In this document: piece by piece, positions 1 to 9,444 of the stretch
Numbering within the stretch: position 1 is the stretch's first letter
How the letters are laid out: the number at the start of each line of letters is the position of its first letter
Assembly (NCBI RefSeq): GCF_001278035.1
Contig: NZ_CP009452.1
Coordinates: 3,815,501-3,879,500, forward strand
Direction: 5' to 3'
Origin: Sphingopyxis sp. 113P3
GTDB taxonomy: Bacteria; Pseudomonadota; Alphaproteobacteria; Sphingomonadales; Sphingomonadaceae
Length of the DNA stretch: 64,000 nt
Notes under the pieces: model-generated
Told to the model about the DNA's origin: nothing
The model's input: only the letters and a program-made list of their open reading frames with translations
The model's database searches: none
Program-made: the position numbers and the translations under genes

Positions 1-1
1 C

Positions 2-2302
2 GACGCGCTCAAGACCGCCGAACTCGTCAAGGCGCGGATGGAAGCGCTCGCGGCCGACATGCCCGAAGGGCTCGACTATGCCTATGCGAATGATTCGACC
101 GACTTCATCAAGCTTTCGGTCAGCGAGGTGCAGAAGGCCTTGTTCGAGGCGATTCTGCTCGTCGTCATCGTCATGTTCATCTTTCTGCAGAGCTGGCGCG
201 CGACACTGATCCCCGCCATCGCGGTGCCGGTCGTCCTGCTCGGCACCTTCGCCATCTTCTATATCGCGGGTTTCAGCATCAACACGCTGACGCTGTTCGG
301 GCTTGTGCTCGCGATTGGCTTGCTGGTCGACGATGCGATCGTGGTGGTCGAGAATGTCGAGCGGTTGATGGAAGAACATCCTGACATGACCGCGCGCGAG
401 GCAACGATCCGGTCGATGCAGGAACTGCAGATCGCACTGGTTGCCATTGGCCTGGTGCTGTCGGCAGTGTTCCTGCCGATGGCCTTTTTCGGCGGCTCCA
501 CCGGAGTCATCTATCGCCAATTCTCGATCACGATTGTCTCCGCGATGGGTCTGTCGGTACTGGTCGCGCTCGTACTGAGCCCCGCGCTCACGTCGACGCT
601 GCTCAAGCCCAGGACGCAAGCTGTGCAAGGCGCGCGCCGACGCTTTCCGCGCTTTCAGGAGATGCTCGAGCGCGCGAAGCATGGCTTCAACACGCGCTTC
701 GACCGGGCGAGCGACAGCTATGCGCAAAGCGTGGCCAAGGTCGTCGCGCGCAAATGGCTGTTCCTTGCGATCTATGCCCTCGCCCTTGCGCTGCTCGTGC
801 TGCTCTTCCTGCGCCTGCCCGGAGGCTTCCTGCCCAACGAAGACCAAGGGCGCGTGGCCGTTCAATTCCGCCTGCCAGCCGGCGCGACGCAGGAACGTAC
901 GCTCGAAGTGCGCGATGCGGTCGAAAAATATCTGCTGACCCAGGAAAAGGCGAACACGCAAGCCCTGTTTCTGATCGCCGGCGGCGGAGGCGGCGGGGCG
1001 TCAGGACAAAACACCGGTCAAGGCTTCGTAAACCTGGTCGACTGGGACCACCGGCCGGGCCCCGAGAACACCGCCGACGCCATCGCGCAGCGCGCGCGCG
1101 CAGCGCTTTCGGGGCTGCGCGACGCACAGATTTTCGCGCTGGTGCCGGGCGCGGTGCGCGGTCTTGGCGACACGTCGGGCTTCACGATGGAATTTCAGAA
1201 CCGCGGTGGGCTAAGCCGCGAGGAATTTGCTGCGGCGCGCGATAAGTTGCTTGCGATGGCGAACGCCAATCCCAGGCTTCAATCGGTACGGCTGAGCGAC
1301 CTGCCCGACGTCGCAACGCTGAAGGTCGACATCGATACCCAGCGGCTGACCGCCTATGGGCTCAGCAACAATGACGTGAACAACACGCTGTCGACCGCAT
1401 GGGGCGGGCGCTACGTCAACGACTTTATCGACAAGGGGCGGGTCAAGCGCGTTTATGTGCAGGGCGACGCCCCATATCGGGCGAGACCCGAGGATCTTGC
1501 CCAATGGTATGTGCGCTCGTCGGATGGCGGGATGTCCCCTTTTTCCGCCTTCTCGCGTATCGGCTGGTCGACGACGCCGAGCAGCACCTCGCGCTTTCAG
1601 GGCGTTCCCGCCTATGAAATCTCGGGCCAGCCGGCTCCGGGCACCAGTTCGGGCGAGGCGATGGATCTCATGGAGCAAATGGCCGCGCAGATTCCGGGCA
1701 CGAGCGTCGCCTGGGCCGGTTCTTCCTATCAGGAACGTCTGTCCTCGGGGCAGGCTCCGCTCCTTTACGGATTGTCGCTGCTCGTCGTCTTCCTTTGCCT
1801 TGCCGCGCTTTATGAAAGCTGGTCGATCCCCGTCGCGGTGCTGCTCGTCATTCCGCTGGGGCTGGTCGGTGCCGTGCTTGCGGTCAGTCTGCGCGGGCTC
1901 GAAAACGACGTCTATCTGCAGATCGGCCTTTTGACCACGATGGGCCTCGCGGCGAAGAATGCAATCTTGATGATCGAATTCGCCGAGCAGCAGGAGCGAC
2001 AAGGCAAGCGCGTGATCGAGGCGGCGATTGCCGCGGCCAAGATCCGCCTGCGCCCCATCCTGATGACGAGCTTCGCCTTCATCTTCGGCGTATTGCCACT
2101 CGCCCTCGCGACCGGCGCCGGCGCGAACAGCCGCGTCGCGATCGGTACCTCGGTAATCGGCGGAATGCTGACCGCGACGCTGCTCGCCATCTTCTTTATC
2201 CCGCTCTTTTTCGTCCTCGTGCGGCGCGGGGTGCGCGGCGGGATCGCGGCGCTTCGCGAGCATTTTGGCAGCAGCTCCGGCTCGCAAGAGATGCCGGCAT
2301 GA
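2..2302 (+). CDS. RND multidrug efflux permease, HAE-1 family (5' end outside window)
   Basis: Inner-membrane proton-driven pump subunit of a tripartite drug exporter, AcrB/MexB type. The frame is open to the first base, so the gene begins upstream; about 766 residues are present of the roughly 1,040 usual for the family. Visible are the transmembrane block with the proton-relay type segment GLVLAIGLLVDDAIVVVEN, a periplasmic porter region with a glycine-rich loop, and a second hydrophobic block near the C-terminus. The stop overlaps the start of the next gene (ATGA), an outer-membrane channel, so the two are cotranscribed. The periplasmic adaptor gene would be expected just upstream of the window. 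Substrate unknown. Confidence 0.93.
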   Translation, partial: DALKTAELVKARMEALAADMPEGLDYAYANDSTDFIKLSVSEVQKALFEAILLVVIVMFIFLQSWRATLIPAIAVPVVLLGTFAIFYIAGFSINTLTLFGLVLAIGLLVDDAIVVVENVERLMEEHPDMTAREATIRSMQELQIALVAIGLVLSAVFLPMAFFGGSTGVIYRQFSITIVSAMGLSVLVALVLSPALTSTLLKPRTQAVQGARRRFPRFQEMLERAKHGFNTRFDRASDSYAQSVAKVVARKWLFLAIYALALALLVLLFLRLPGGFLPNEDQGRVAVQFRLPAGATQERTLEVRDAVEKYLLTQEKANTQALFLIAGGGGGGASGQNTGQGFVNLVDWDHRPGPENTADAIAQRARAALSGLRDAQIFALVPGAVRGLGDTSGFTMEFQNRGGLSREEFAAARDKLLAMANANPRLQSVRLSDLPDVATLKVDIDTQRLTAYGLSNNDVNNTLSTAWGGRYVNDFIDKGRVKRVYVQGDAPYRARPEDLAQWYVRSSDGGMSPFSAFSRIGWSTTPSSTSRFQGVPAYEISGQPAPGTSSGEAMDLMEQMAAQIPGTSVAWAGSSYQERLSSGQAPLLYGLSLLVVFLCLAALYESWSIPVAVLLVIPLGLVGAVLAVSLRGLENDVYLQIGLLTTMGLAAKNAILMIEFAEQQERQGKRVIEAAIAAAKIRLRPILMTSFAFIFGVLPLALATGAGANSRVAIGTSVIGGMLTATLLAIFFIPLFFVLVRRGVRGGIAALREHFGSSSGSQEMPA

Positions 2303-3693
2303 CGCGCACATCTCTCGCGCTGATCACCGCGCCGCTCCTCCTTGCGGGCTGCTCGCTCGCACCCAAGACGGTCCTTCCTGCGCCCCCGGTGCCGCAAAGC
2401 TGGCCGGTCGGGGACGCTTATCTGCTGCAGAGCGAGGCGGCGCTGCCCGTCCTCACCTATACGCAGGTTTTCACCGACCCCAGGCTGCAGGCGCTTATCG
2501 AGCAGTCGCTTGCGAACAACCGCGACCTGCGCGCCGCTTTTGCCAACGTCGCCGCGGCGCGCGCGCAGGTCCGGGTAATGCGGTCGGCGCAATTTCCTGC
2601 GGTCGGTGTCTCCGCTGGGGCAGGCTATTCGGATCGGGGCGATGGTGCGGGAAGCGCGGACTTTTCTCTGCAGGGCGGGGTTACCGGATTCGAGCTTGAC
2701 CTCTTCGGACGCCTCGCAAGCGCAACCGAAGCCGAGCGGAACCGCGCGCTCGCGACCGAGGCGGCAGCGCGCACCGTGCGGGTCGCGCTGATGGCCGATC
2801 TCGCTTTTGCCTGGGCCCAATATGGCGCCGACAAGGACCTGCTCGCGATCGCCCGCGATACCGCAGCCAATGCACGCGAAAATGTTCGGCTTACCAGGGC
2901 GCGCCTCGATGGGGGCGTTGCGCCGCGCACCGACCTTCGCCAGGCCGAGCAAATTCTGGCCACCGCCGAGGACGCGATTGCCGCACAAACGAGCGCCCTT
3001 GCGCAGGACGAGAATCTCCTTCGTCTGCTCGTCGGCAGCGACGTCGATCGTGCGCTGCTGCCTGCAAGCCTCGCCGAAGCCACTGGGGCAATCGCGCCCT
3101 TGCCCGCGGGAGTAAGCTCCCTGGTCCTCTTGCGCCGCCCCGACGTGATCGAGGCGGAATTTCAACTCCGCGCCGCAAATGCCGACATCGGCGCTGCGCG
3201 GGCTCGGCTCTTTCCCACCATCTCGCTGACCGGGCTGCTCGGCTTTGCAAGCGACGCGCTCTCGAGCCTGTTCGACGGCGGCGCCTTCGCCTGGTCCGCG
3301 GGAGGCGATGTGAATGCGTCGATCTTCGATTTTGGCGGACGCCGGGCCGGAGTCGCGGCGAGCGAAGCGCAGCGCGACGCGGCGCTCGCGCGTTATGAAG
3401 GCACTATCCAGACCGCCTTCCGCGAAGTCGCCGACGCGCTCGCAGTGCAGGGAACGATTGCCGAACGGGTGCGCGCCGCGACGGCGAACAGCGCGGCAGC
3501 GGCCGACACCGCTACGCTGGCCGACGCGCGCTACAGGGGGGGTGTCGACAGCTTCCTCGCAAGCCTCGATGCTCAGCGCAGCCTCTACAACGCGCGTCGG
3601 AGCGAGATCGGTACCCAATTGCTCCTTGCGCAGACCCGCGTCGCGCTCTTCCGCGCTTTGGGGGGGGACAGCATGGCGGGCAGCGCGCGCTAA
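2299..3693 (+). CDS. Outer-membrane efflux lipoprotein, NodT/OprM family
   Basis: TolC-like outer-membrane channel that completes the RND pump encoded just upstream. The 464-residue product starts with a lipoprotein signal whose lipobox LLAGC puts the lipidated cysteine near residue 18. Two OEP repeats follow, with the family phrases SLANNRDLRAAFANVAAARA near the N-terminus and RRPDVIEAEFQLRAANADIG in the second half. Length is normal for the family. The start ATG overlaps the permease stop by four bases, implying translational coupling. Confidence 0.93.
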   Translation: MTRTSLALITAPLLLAGCSLAPKTVLPAPPVPQSWPVGDAYLLQSEAALPVLTYTQVFTDPRLQALIEQSLANNRDLRAAFANVAAARAQVRVMRSAQFPAVGVSAGAGYSDRGDGAGSADFSLQGGVTGFELDLFGRLASATEAERNRALATEAAARTVRVALMADLAFAWAQYGADKDLLAIARDTAANARENVRLTRARLDGGVAPRTDLRQAEQILATAEDAIAAQTSALAQDENLLRLLVGSDVDRALLPASLAEATGAIAPLPAGVSSLVLLRRPDVIEAEFQLRAANADIGAARARLFPTISLTGLLGFASDALSSLFDGGAFAWSAGGDVNASIFDFGGRRAGVAASEAQRDAALARYEGTIQTAFREVADALAVQGTIAERVRAATANSAAAADTATLADARYRGGVDSFLASLDAQRSLYNARRSEIGTQLLLAQTRVALFRALGGDSMAGSAR

Positions 3694-3782
3694 GCGACAC
3701 CAGCAGCGAAGAATTTGCATCACCTGAACGCGATCCGGGCGGCGGGAAGAAGGAACCTCGCTGCTTGGCTCAATGCTGTGCC

Positions 3783-3811
3783 TTGACAAGCGCCCCATCT
3801 CGGACGCTAAT
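3783..3811 (+). promoter_or_regulatory. Predicted sigma-70 promoter of the imuA-imuB-dnaE2 operon
   Basis: A consensus -35 TTGACA (3783-3788) is followed after 17 bases by GCTAAT (3806-3811), which matches four of six -10 positions. Transcription would start near 3818, inside the LexA box, leaving a leader of about 15 bases before the chosen imuA start. This also rules out the more upstream ATG at 3773, which lies ahead of the promoter. Confidence 0.65.
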
Positions 3812-3812
3812 A

Positions 3813-3827
3813 GAACATATAGAGAAC
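3813..3827 (+). promoter_or_regulatory. LexA (SOS) box, GAAC-N7-GAAC
   Basis: The bases GAACATATAGAGAAC are the reverse-complement form of the alphaproteobacterial LexA site GTTC-N7-GTTC, an exact match. It sits between the predicted -10 and the start codon, where bound LexA would block transcription. Its position in front of a mutasome cassette, a classical SOS target in alphaproteobacteria, makes the call secure. Confidence 0.88.
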
Positions 3828-3832
3828 GTGTC

Positions 3833-4615
3833 ATGCACGAGTCGTCTTCCCCTCTCGCCGGGCTGCGTCGCCGCGTCGCCCGGATTGCGACGTCCGGCGG
3901 GTCGTTGGACGCGCGCGCAGACGGCTGGCTGGCGAGTGGAGACGCGGGGTTCGACGCCGCGCTGGGGGGCGGGCTCGCCGCCGGACGGGTGCACGAGATA
4001 TTCGCCGACCCGCTGGACGCCGCCACCGCTGCCGCCTTCGTGATGCTGCTCGCGCTGCGCGGGGGAGACGGGCCGCTCCTGTGGCTGCGCACCTCCGACG
4101 CCACGCGGCAGGGTGGCTATCTTTACGCGCCCGGTATCGCAGAGCTTGGCGGCGATCCCGACCGGCTGCTGCTCGTCGAGACAACGGATGCGAAGGCGCT
4201 CCTCACTGCCGCAAACGACGCCCTGCGATGTCCAGGATCAGCCGCGGTCGTCGTCGAAAGCCGGGGGCGTCTGCCCGCTCTCGATCTGACCGCCGGGCGG
4301 CGGCTCGCGCTCGGCGCGCGGGACGCCGGGACCGTTCTGTTGCTGCTGCGCCTAGGGGCCGAACCGACACCGAGCGTCGCCGAGACGCGCTGGCGCATCG
4401 CCGCGGCGCCCTCGCATGAACTGGAGGCGAATGCACCCGGCGCGCCCGCCTTCGACCTTGAATTGCTGCGCTGGCGCGCCGGACCTGCGGGCGCGCGCTG
4501 GCGGCTGGAGTGGAATCGTGACGACCAAGCCTTCTGCGACGCGGCGCTATCTGGCGGCGTTCTTCCCTTGGCTTCCCGCCGAACGTTGGAACCGCGCGGC
4601 GCCGAGGCCGCCTGA
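3833..4615 (+). CDS. imuA: ImuA, SOS mutasome RecA-like accessory protein
   Basis: First gene of the SOS-induced translesion-synthesis cassette. ImuA is a RecA/SulA-like accessory factor that acts with ImuB and DnaE2. The ATG at 3833 (product begins MHESSSPLAGLRRRVARIA, 260 residues) was chosen because it is the first start downstream of the promoter and LexA box. Visible features are the segment FDAALGGGLAAGRVHEIFAD, typical of ImuA, a degenerate nucleotide-binding core and a C-terminal WRLEWNRDD. The reading frame overlaps the start of imuB by about 98 bases. Confidence 0.88.
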   Translation: MHESSSPLAGLRRRVARIATSGGSLDARADGWLASGDAGFDAALGGGLAAGRVHEIFADPLDAATAAAFVMLLALRGGDGPLLWLRTSDATRQGGYLYAPGIAELGGDPDRLLLVETTDAKALLTAANDALRCPGSAAVVVESRGRLPALDLTAGRRLALGARDAGTVLLLLRLGAEPTPSVAETRWRIAAAPSHELEANAPGAPAFDLELLRWRAGPAGARWRLEWNRDDQAFCDAALSGGVLPLASRRTLEPRGAEAA

Positions 4616-6056
4616 AGCGCCGCTCGTCTTTACAGAAAGGCAGCGGGGTGCGCTGCGCCTTGCGAGCGTCGATACGCGCGCCGCGGCGCTCGGCCTCGCT
4701 CCTGGCATGGCGCTCGCCGACGCGCGGGCGCGGGTCCAATCGCTCCTCGTGATACCCCACGACCCGGCGCTTGATCACGACTGGCTCGACCGGCTCGCGC
4801 TGGGCTGCGCACGCTACACGCCGCTCGTCGCGCTCGATCCCCCCGACGGGCTGATTCTCGACATTGCAGGCAGCGCGCATCTGTTCGGCGGCGAGGCTGC
4901 GCTGGCGGCCGATGTCGAAGCGCGCCTCGAGCGTACGGGCATGACCGTGCGCACAGCGCTCGGCCCCACTGCCGATGCGGCGCGCGCACTTGCGCGCTAC
5001 CCGGCCCCGCCCGCTCCGGACGAAGCGGCGGCGATCCGCCGCCTCCCGGTCGGCGCCCTCGAACTCGACCCCGACGCGACGCGCGCACTTGTTCGCGCGG
5101 GCCTCAAGACAATCGGCGACCTCGCGAACCGGCCCATGGCGAGCCTCGCCGCCCGCTTCGGCGCCGAGGCTGCGACGGCGCTGCGCCGCCTGCTCGGCGA
5201 GGCTCCGAGCCCTCTCGTCCCGCGGCTGACGCCGCCGCCCGTCGCGAGCGAGCGACGCTTTGCCGAACCCGTCGCAAGCACGCCGCACGCGCTTTGCGTG
5301 CTCGCCGAACTGGTGGACGAGGCGGTCGAAGCGCTCGCCGAACGCGGCATGGGCGGCCGCAGTTTTTGCGCGACCTTCTTTCGCAGCGATGGACTGGCGC
5401 GAGCGATCGCGGTCGAGACCGGCACACCAACGCGCGACGCTGCGCTGGTGATGCGCCTGTTCTCCGAACGCCTCGAAGCCTTGCGCGATCCGATCGACCC
5501 CGGCTTCGGCTTCGACATGATCCGCCACTCCGTACCGCGGATCGAGCCGCTCGGCGCAAGCCAGCTCCGGCTCGAAGGCGGCGCGGCGCGCGCGCGCGCG
5601 ATGGACGAGTTCGCCGACCGGCTCGCAACGCGGCTCGGCCGCGGACGGGTGCGACGATACCGCCCCGCCGACTCGCATATTCCCGAGCAAGCGCAGCTCG
5701 AATTTCCCGCCATCGACGCGCCGCCGCCGGAAGCCTGGCCCGAGCCCTCCCCCGGCGAACCGCCGCTGCGTCCCTTCTGGCTCTTCGACCCCCCGCAGCC
5801 GATCGAAGTGATCGCCGAGGTGCCAGACGGCCCGCCACAGCGTTTTCGCTGGCGCCGCGCACTGCATGCGGTTCGCCGCTACGAAGGGCCCGAGCGCATT
5901 GCCGCGGAATGGTGGCGCCGCCGCGACAATGAGGGGCTGACGCGCGACTATTACCGAATTGAGGACGACCGCGGCCGCCGCTACTGGCTGTTCCGCCACG
6001 GACTCTATGAGGAAAAGCCGGATCCGCGCTGGTATATCCACGGGCTGTTTGCATGA
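4518..6056 (+). CDS. imuB: ImuB, Y-family polymerase-like mutasome hub protein
   Basis: Non-catalytic Y-family DNA polymerase homologue that links DnaE2 to the sliding clamp during lesion bypass. The GTG at 4518 was chosen: it has a GGAG site seven bases upstream and gives the expected N-terminus TTKPSATRRYLAAFFPWLP, 512 residues. The palm-like region reads DPPDGLILDIAGSAHLFGGE, without the acidic pair of active Y-family enzymes. A helix-hairpin-helix stretch follows (RALVRAGLKTIGDLANRP). The segment QLEF near residue 395 is a possible clamp-binding motif. It is translationally coupled to dnaE2 by an ATGA overlap. Confidence 0.9.
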   Translation: MTTKPSATRRYLAAFFPWLPAERWNRAAPRPPEAPLVFTERQRGALRLASVDTRAAALGLAPGMALADARARVQSLLVIPHDPALDHDWLDRLALGCARYTPLVALDPPDGLILDIAGSAHLFGGEAALAADVEARLERTGMTVRTALGPTADAARALARYPAPPAPDEAAAIRRLPVGALELDPDATRALVRAGLKTIGDLANRPMASLAARFGAEAATALRRLLGEAPSPLVPRLTPPPVASERRFAEPVASTPHALCVLAELVDEAVEALAERGMGGRSFCATFFRSDGLARAIAVETGTPTRDAALVMRLFSERLEALRDPIDPGFGFDMIRHSVPRIEPLGASQLRLEGGAARARAMDEFADRLATRLGRGRVRRYRPADSHIPEQAQLEFPAIDAPPPEAWPEPSPGEPPLRPFWLFDPPQPIEVIAEVPDGPPQRFRWRRALHAVRRYEGPERIAAEWWRRRDNEGLTRDYYRIEDDRGRRYWLFRHGLYEEKPDPRWYIHGLFA

Positions 6057-9000
6057 GCAGCCTCTCCGCCCCGCCCGCTTTTGCCGAACTGGTCGCTGCC
6101 ACCAACTACAGTTTCCTTCGCGGCGCCTCGCACCCGGCCGAAATGGTCGCCGAAGCGATAGCGCTCGGCATGAGCGGCATCGGCATCGCCGATCGCAACA
6201 GCGTGGCCGGAGTCGTGCGGGCGTGGGCCTTTGTGAAGGAGCTGCAGGTCAAAAATCCTGCGATGGTCGAGGGTTTCCGGCTTGTCGTCGGTGCGCGTCT
6301 CGCCTTTGCCGACGGCACCCCCGATATCGTCGCCTATCCCGTCAGCCGGCATGGCTGGGGACGGCTGACGCGGCTCTTGTCGACGGGCAATTTGCGCGCG
6401 CAAAAAGGCGATTGCATCCTCAACTTCGATGATCTGCTCGCCAGCTGCGACGACCTGCTGCTGATCGCGATGGACGGTGACGCAGCATTGCTCCGAACGC
6501 TAAAACTGGCGCGGCCGAAGTCGGTATGGCTCGCGGTATCCATGCCGCGCACCGGATGCGACGCGCGGCAGCTGGCCGAGCGCGAGCGCCTGTCGGCAGC
6601 GACCGGCGTCCCGCTCCTTGCGACCAACGATGCGCTTTATGCCACGGCGGCGCAGCGCCCGCTTCACGACATCATCACTTGCATCCGCGAGGGGGTGACG
6701 ATCCAGAAGGCGGGCCGCCGACTGCGCGCCAATGGCGAACGCTATCTGAAAGCGCCGGAGGAGATGAAGCGATTGTTCAGCCGCCATCTCAAGGCGGCTG
6801 AAGAAAGCGCGAAGCTGCTCGCACGCATCCACTTCCGCCTTGACGATCTGCGCTACGAATATCCGCACGAACCGGTGCCCGCGGGCTGGAAACCCTTCAA
6901 CTATCTCCATCATCTGGTGAAGACCGCGGCCGAGAAACGCTATGGGGTGCCGTTACCGCCCAAGGTCCGCAGGCTGATCGGGAACGAGCTGCGGTTGATC
7001 CGGCGCCGGCGCTATGTCTTTTATTTTCTGACGGTCTACGATCTCGTCCGTTTCGCGCGGACGCAAGATCCACCGATTCTCTGTCAGGGCCGCGGGTCCG
7101 CCGCCAACTCGATTGTCTGCTTTTTGCTCGGCGTCACCTCGGTCGATCCAATGCAGCACGAACTCCTCTTCTCGCGCTTCATCTCGGCCGAGCGCGACGA
7201 GCCGCCCGACATCGATATCGATTTTGAGCATGAGCGGCGCGAGGAGGTGATCCAGCATATCTACGAGCGATATGGCCGCGAGCGCGCCGGGATTGCCGCA
7301 ACCGTCATCCACTACCGTCCGCGCAGCACCATCCGTGAGGTTGGCAAGGCGCTTGGCTTCAGCGAGGATGTGACCGCACGGCTCGCCGACACGAGCTGGG
7401 GAAGCTGGGGAAATCAGGTGCCGGTCGAGCGCTTCGTCGAGGCCGGACTCGACCCTGACAATGGCGAGATCGAGCGGCTGCACCGCTTCGTTGGCGAGTT
7501 GCTGAAGGCGCCGCGCCACCTGTCACAGCATGTCGGCGGCTTCGTGCTGACCGAAGGCCGCCTCGACGAACTTGTGCCGATCCACAATGCCGCGATGGAA
7601 GGCCGCACCTTTATCGAATGGGACAAGGACGACATCGACGCGCTCGGACTGATGAAGGTCGACGTGCTCGCGCTCGGCATGTTGACCTGCATCCGCAAAT
7701 GCTTCGAGCTGATGCGCGATCATGGTCTCGGCCACAGGACGCTCGAACTCGACATCGATGCCAATGACCCAGCGGTTTACGACATGCTCTCGAAGGGGGA
7801 CAGCATCGGCGTGTTCCAGGTCGAAAGCCGCGCGCAGATCAACATGTTGCCACGGCTGAAGCCGAGGGAATTCTACGATCTCGTCGTGCAGGTGGCGATC
7901 GTGCGCCCCGGCCCGATCGAAGGCGATATGGTTCACCCCTATCTGAAACGGCGGAACGGGGAAGAGGCGGTGCAATTCCCCTCCCCGGCGCCGCCGCACG
8001 ATCCCAACGAGCTTTACGACGTTCTGAAGAAAACCTTCGGCGTCCCCCTATTCCAGGAACAGGCGATGAAGCTGGCAATGGTTGCGGCCGGTTTTACCGC
8101 CGAGGAGGCCAATGGATTGCGCCGCGCGATGGCGACGTTCCGCAACGTGGGGACGATCGAGAATTTCTGCGACAAGATGATCGGCGGCATGGTTCGCCGA
8201 GGCTATACGAAGGATTTCGCCGAACGCTGCTTCAAGCAGATCGAGGGCTTCGGAAGCTATGGCTTTCCCGAAAGCCATGCTCAGTCTTTCGCGCGGCTCG
8301 TCTATGTCTCCTCATGGATCAAGCATTATCACCCCGCCGTTTTCACATGCGGCCTGCTCAATTCACAGCCGATGGGCTTCTACGCCCCCGCGCAGCTCGT
8401 TCGCGATGCGCGCGAGCACGGAGTGGAGGTGCGCGGCGTCGATGTGAATGCGAGCGCGTGGGACAACAGCCTCGAGCGGCGCTCGGACGGCGCCCTCGCG
8501 CTGCGGCTGGGGTTCCGGCAGGTTGACGGGTTTCGCGAGGACTGGGCGAGGCAGATTGTCGATGCACGCACTCGCCGCTTTGCCAGTATCGAGGAGTTGG
8601 CCCGCCGCGCCGCGCTGCCGGGCCGCGCGCTGCGATTGCTTGCTGAAGCCGATGCCTGCCGATCGATGGGCGCCGAGCGGCGTCCCGCGCTATGGGAGGC
8701 GCGGCGGGTGCGGCAGGGGGTCTTGCCGCTCTTCGGCGCTGCAGGCGCGGACGAGCTTGGCGCGGAAGCCGATGCAAAGCTTCCTCCGACTTCGCTCGTC
8801 GATCATGTGCTGACCGATTACCAGACGACGCGGCTTTCGCTGAAGGGACATCCGATGGCCTTCTTGCGCCGCACCTTCGCGGCGGAAGGCGTGCTGAGCT
8901 GCCGCGAAGCCGCCGCCGCAAAGAACGGAACGACTGTCAGTACGGCAGGCGTCGTACTGATCCGCCAACGCCCTGGAAAGGGTAATGCGATCTTCATCAC

Positions 9001-9322
9001 GCTCGAGGACGAAAGCGGGATCGTCAATGTTCTTTTGTGGGCGCGGCACTTCGAACGCTATCGGCGTGCCGTCATGGCGTCGCGGCTGATGCTGGTCGAA
9101 GGCGAGGTGCAGCGGAGCAAGGAAGGCGTCGTCCATCTGATGGCAGCGCGGATCGTGGACCGGACGGCCATGCTTGATACGTTGGGCAACCACGCCTGGT
9201 CGGATGCCGAGGCCTGGCGCACCGAAGAGGTCTCAGATACGCAGCCCGCTCGGAACTATGCGGCGAAGCACGGTCACCCGCGCAACGTCCGCATCCTGCC
9301 GAGGTCGCGGGATTTTCATTGA
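6053..9322 (+). CDS. dnaE2: DnaE2, error-prone DNA polymerase III alpha subunit
   Basis: C-family polymerase that performs SOS-induced mutagenic translesion synthesis. The 1,089-residue protein begins with a PHP domain (AELVAATNYSFLRGASHPAE) and contains the polymerase catalytic segment PPDIDIDFEHERREEVIQHI. It ends in an OB-fold region and the terminal signature ILPRSRDFH typical of DnaE2. Length matches the family (about 1,050-1,100). It is the last gene of the cassette, starting on an ATGA overlap with imuB, and is followed by a strong hairpin terminator. Confidence 0.96.
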   Translation: MSSLSAPPAFAELVAATNYSFLRGASHPAEMVAEAIALGMSGIGIADRNSVAGVVRAWAFVKELQVKNPAMVEGFRLVVGARLAFADGTPDIVAYPVSRHGWGRLTRLLSTGNLRAQKGDCILNFDDLLASCDDLLLIAMDGDAALLRTLKLARPKSVWLAVSMPRTGCDARQLAERERLSAATGVPLLATNDALYATAAQRPLHDIITCIREGVTIQKAGRRLRANGERYLKAPEEMKRLFSRHLKAAEESAKLLARIHFRLDDLRYEYPHEPVPAGWKPFNYLHHLVKTAAEKRYGVPLPPKVRRLIGNELRLIRRRRYVFYFLTVYDLVRFARTQDPPILCQGRGSAANSIVCFLLGVTSVDPMQHELLFSRFISAERDEPPDIDIDFEHERREEVIQHIYERYGRERAGIAATVIHYRPRSTIREVGKALGFSEDVTARLADTSWGSWGNQVPVERFVEAGLDPDNGEIERLHRFVGELLKAPRHLSQHVGGFVLTEGRLDELVPIHNAAMEGRTFIEWDKDDIDALGLMKVDVLALGMLTCIRKCFELMRDHGLGHRTLELDIDANDPAVYDMLSKGDSIGVFQVESRAQINMLPRLKPREFYDLVVQVAIVRPGPIEGDMVHPYLKRRNGEEAVQFPSPAPPHDPNELYDVLKKTFGVPLFQEQAMKLAMVAAGFTAEEANGLRRAMATFRNVGTIENFCDKMIGGMVRRGYTKDFAERCFKQIEGFGSYGFPESHAQSFARLVYVSSWIKHYHPAVFTCGLLNSQPMGFYAPAQLVRDAREHGVEVRGVDVNASAWDNSLERRSDGALALRLGFRQVDGFREDWARQIVDARTRRFASIEELARRAALPGRALRLLAEADACRSMGAERRPALWEARRVRQGVLPLFGAAGADELGAEADAKLPPTSLVDHVLTDYQTTRLSLKGHPMAFLRRTFAAEGVLSCREAAAAKNGTTVSTAGVVLIRQRPGKGNAIFITLEDESGIVNVLLWARHFERYRRAVMASRLMLVEGEVQRSKEGVVHLMAARIVDRTAMLDTLGNHAWSDAEAWRTEEVSDTQPARNYAAKHGHPRNVRILPRSRDFH

Positions 9323-9361
9323 AACCATTTTCTGTTGCCGCCGCAGTCGCACCGGCTCAAG

Positions 9362-9396
9362 AAAAATGCCCCGGCCGTGGGAGCCGGGGCATCTTT
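9362..9396. terminator. Bidirectional intrinsic terminator between dnaE2 and flagellin 1
   Basis: A ten-base-pair GC-rich stem (ATGCCCCGGC paired with GCCGGGGCAT, seven-base loop) is flanked by five A's on the left and CTTTTT on the right. It can therefore stop both the rightward dnaE2 transcript and the leftward flagellin transcript. A near copy lacking the T-tracts lies downstream of the second flagellin. Confidence 0.87.
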
Positions 9397-9444
9397 TTGG
9401 GGCTATCAAAGGGACCAGCCAGATATAGCCCGATGATATGCGCC

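Noticed and set aside
3773..3832. N-terminal extension of imuA to the ATG at 3773
   Set aside because: That start lies upstream of the promoter and LexA box, so it would not be on the mRNA.
1912..4104. Long minus-strand open frame (about 730 codons) across the efflux genes and imuA
   Set aside because: It lies antisense to three well-supported genes, is rich in Arg/Ala/Pro as expected for a high-GC shadow frame, and has no recognisable domain.
4203..6041. Minus-strand open frame of over 600 codons opposite imuA/imuB
   Set aside because: Same reasoning: a shadow of imuB in high-GC sequence.
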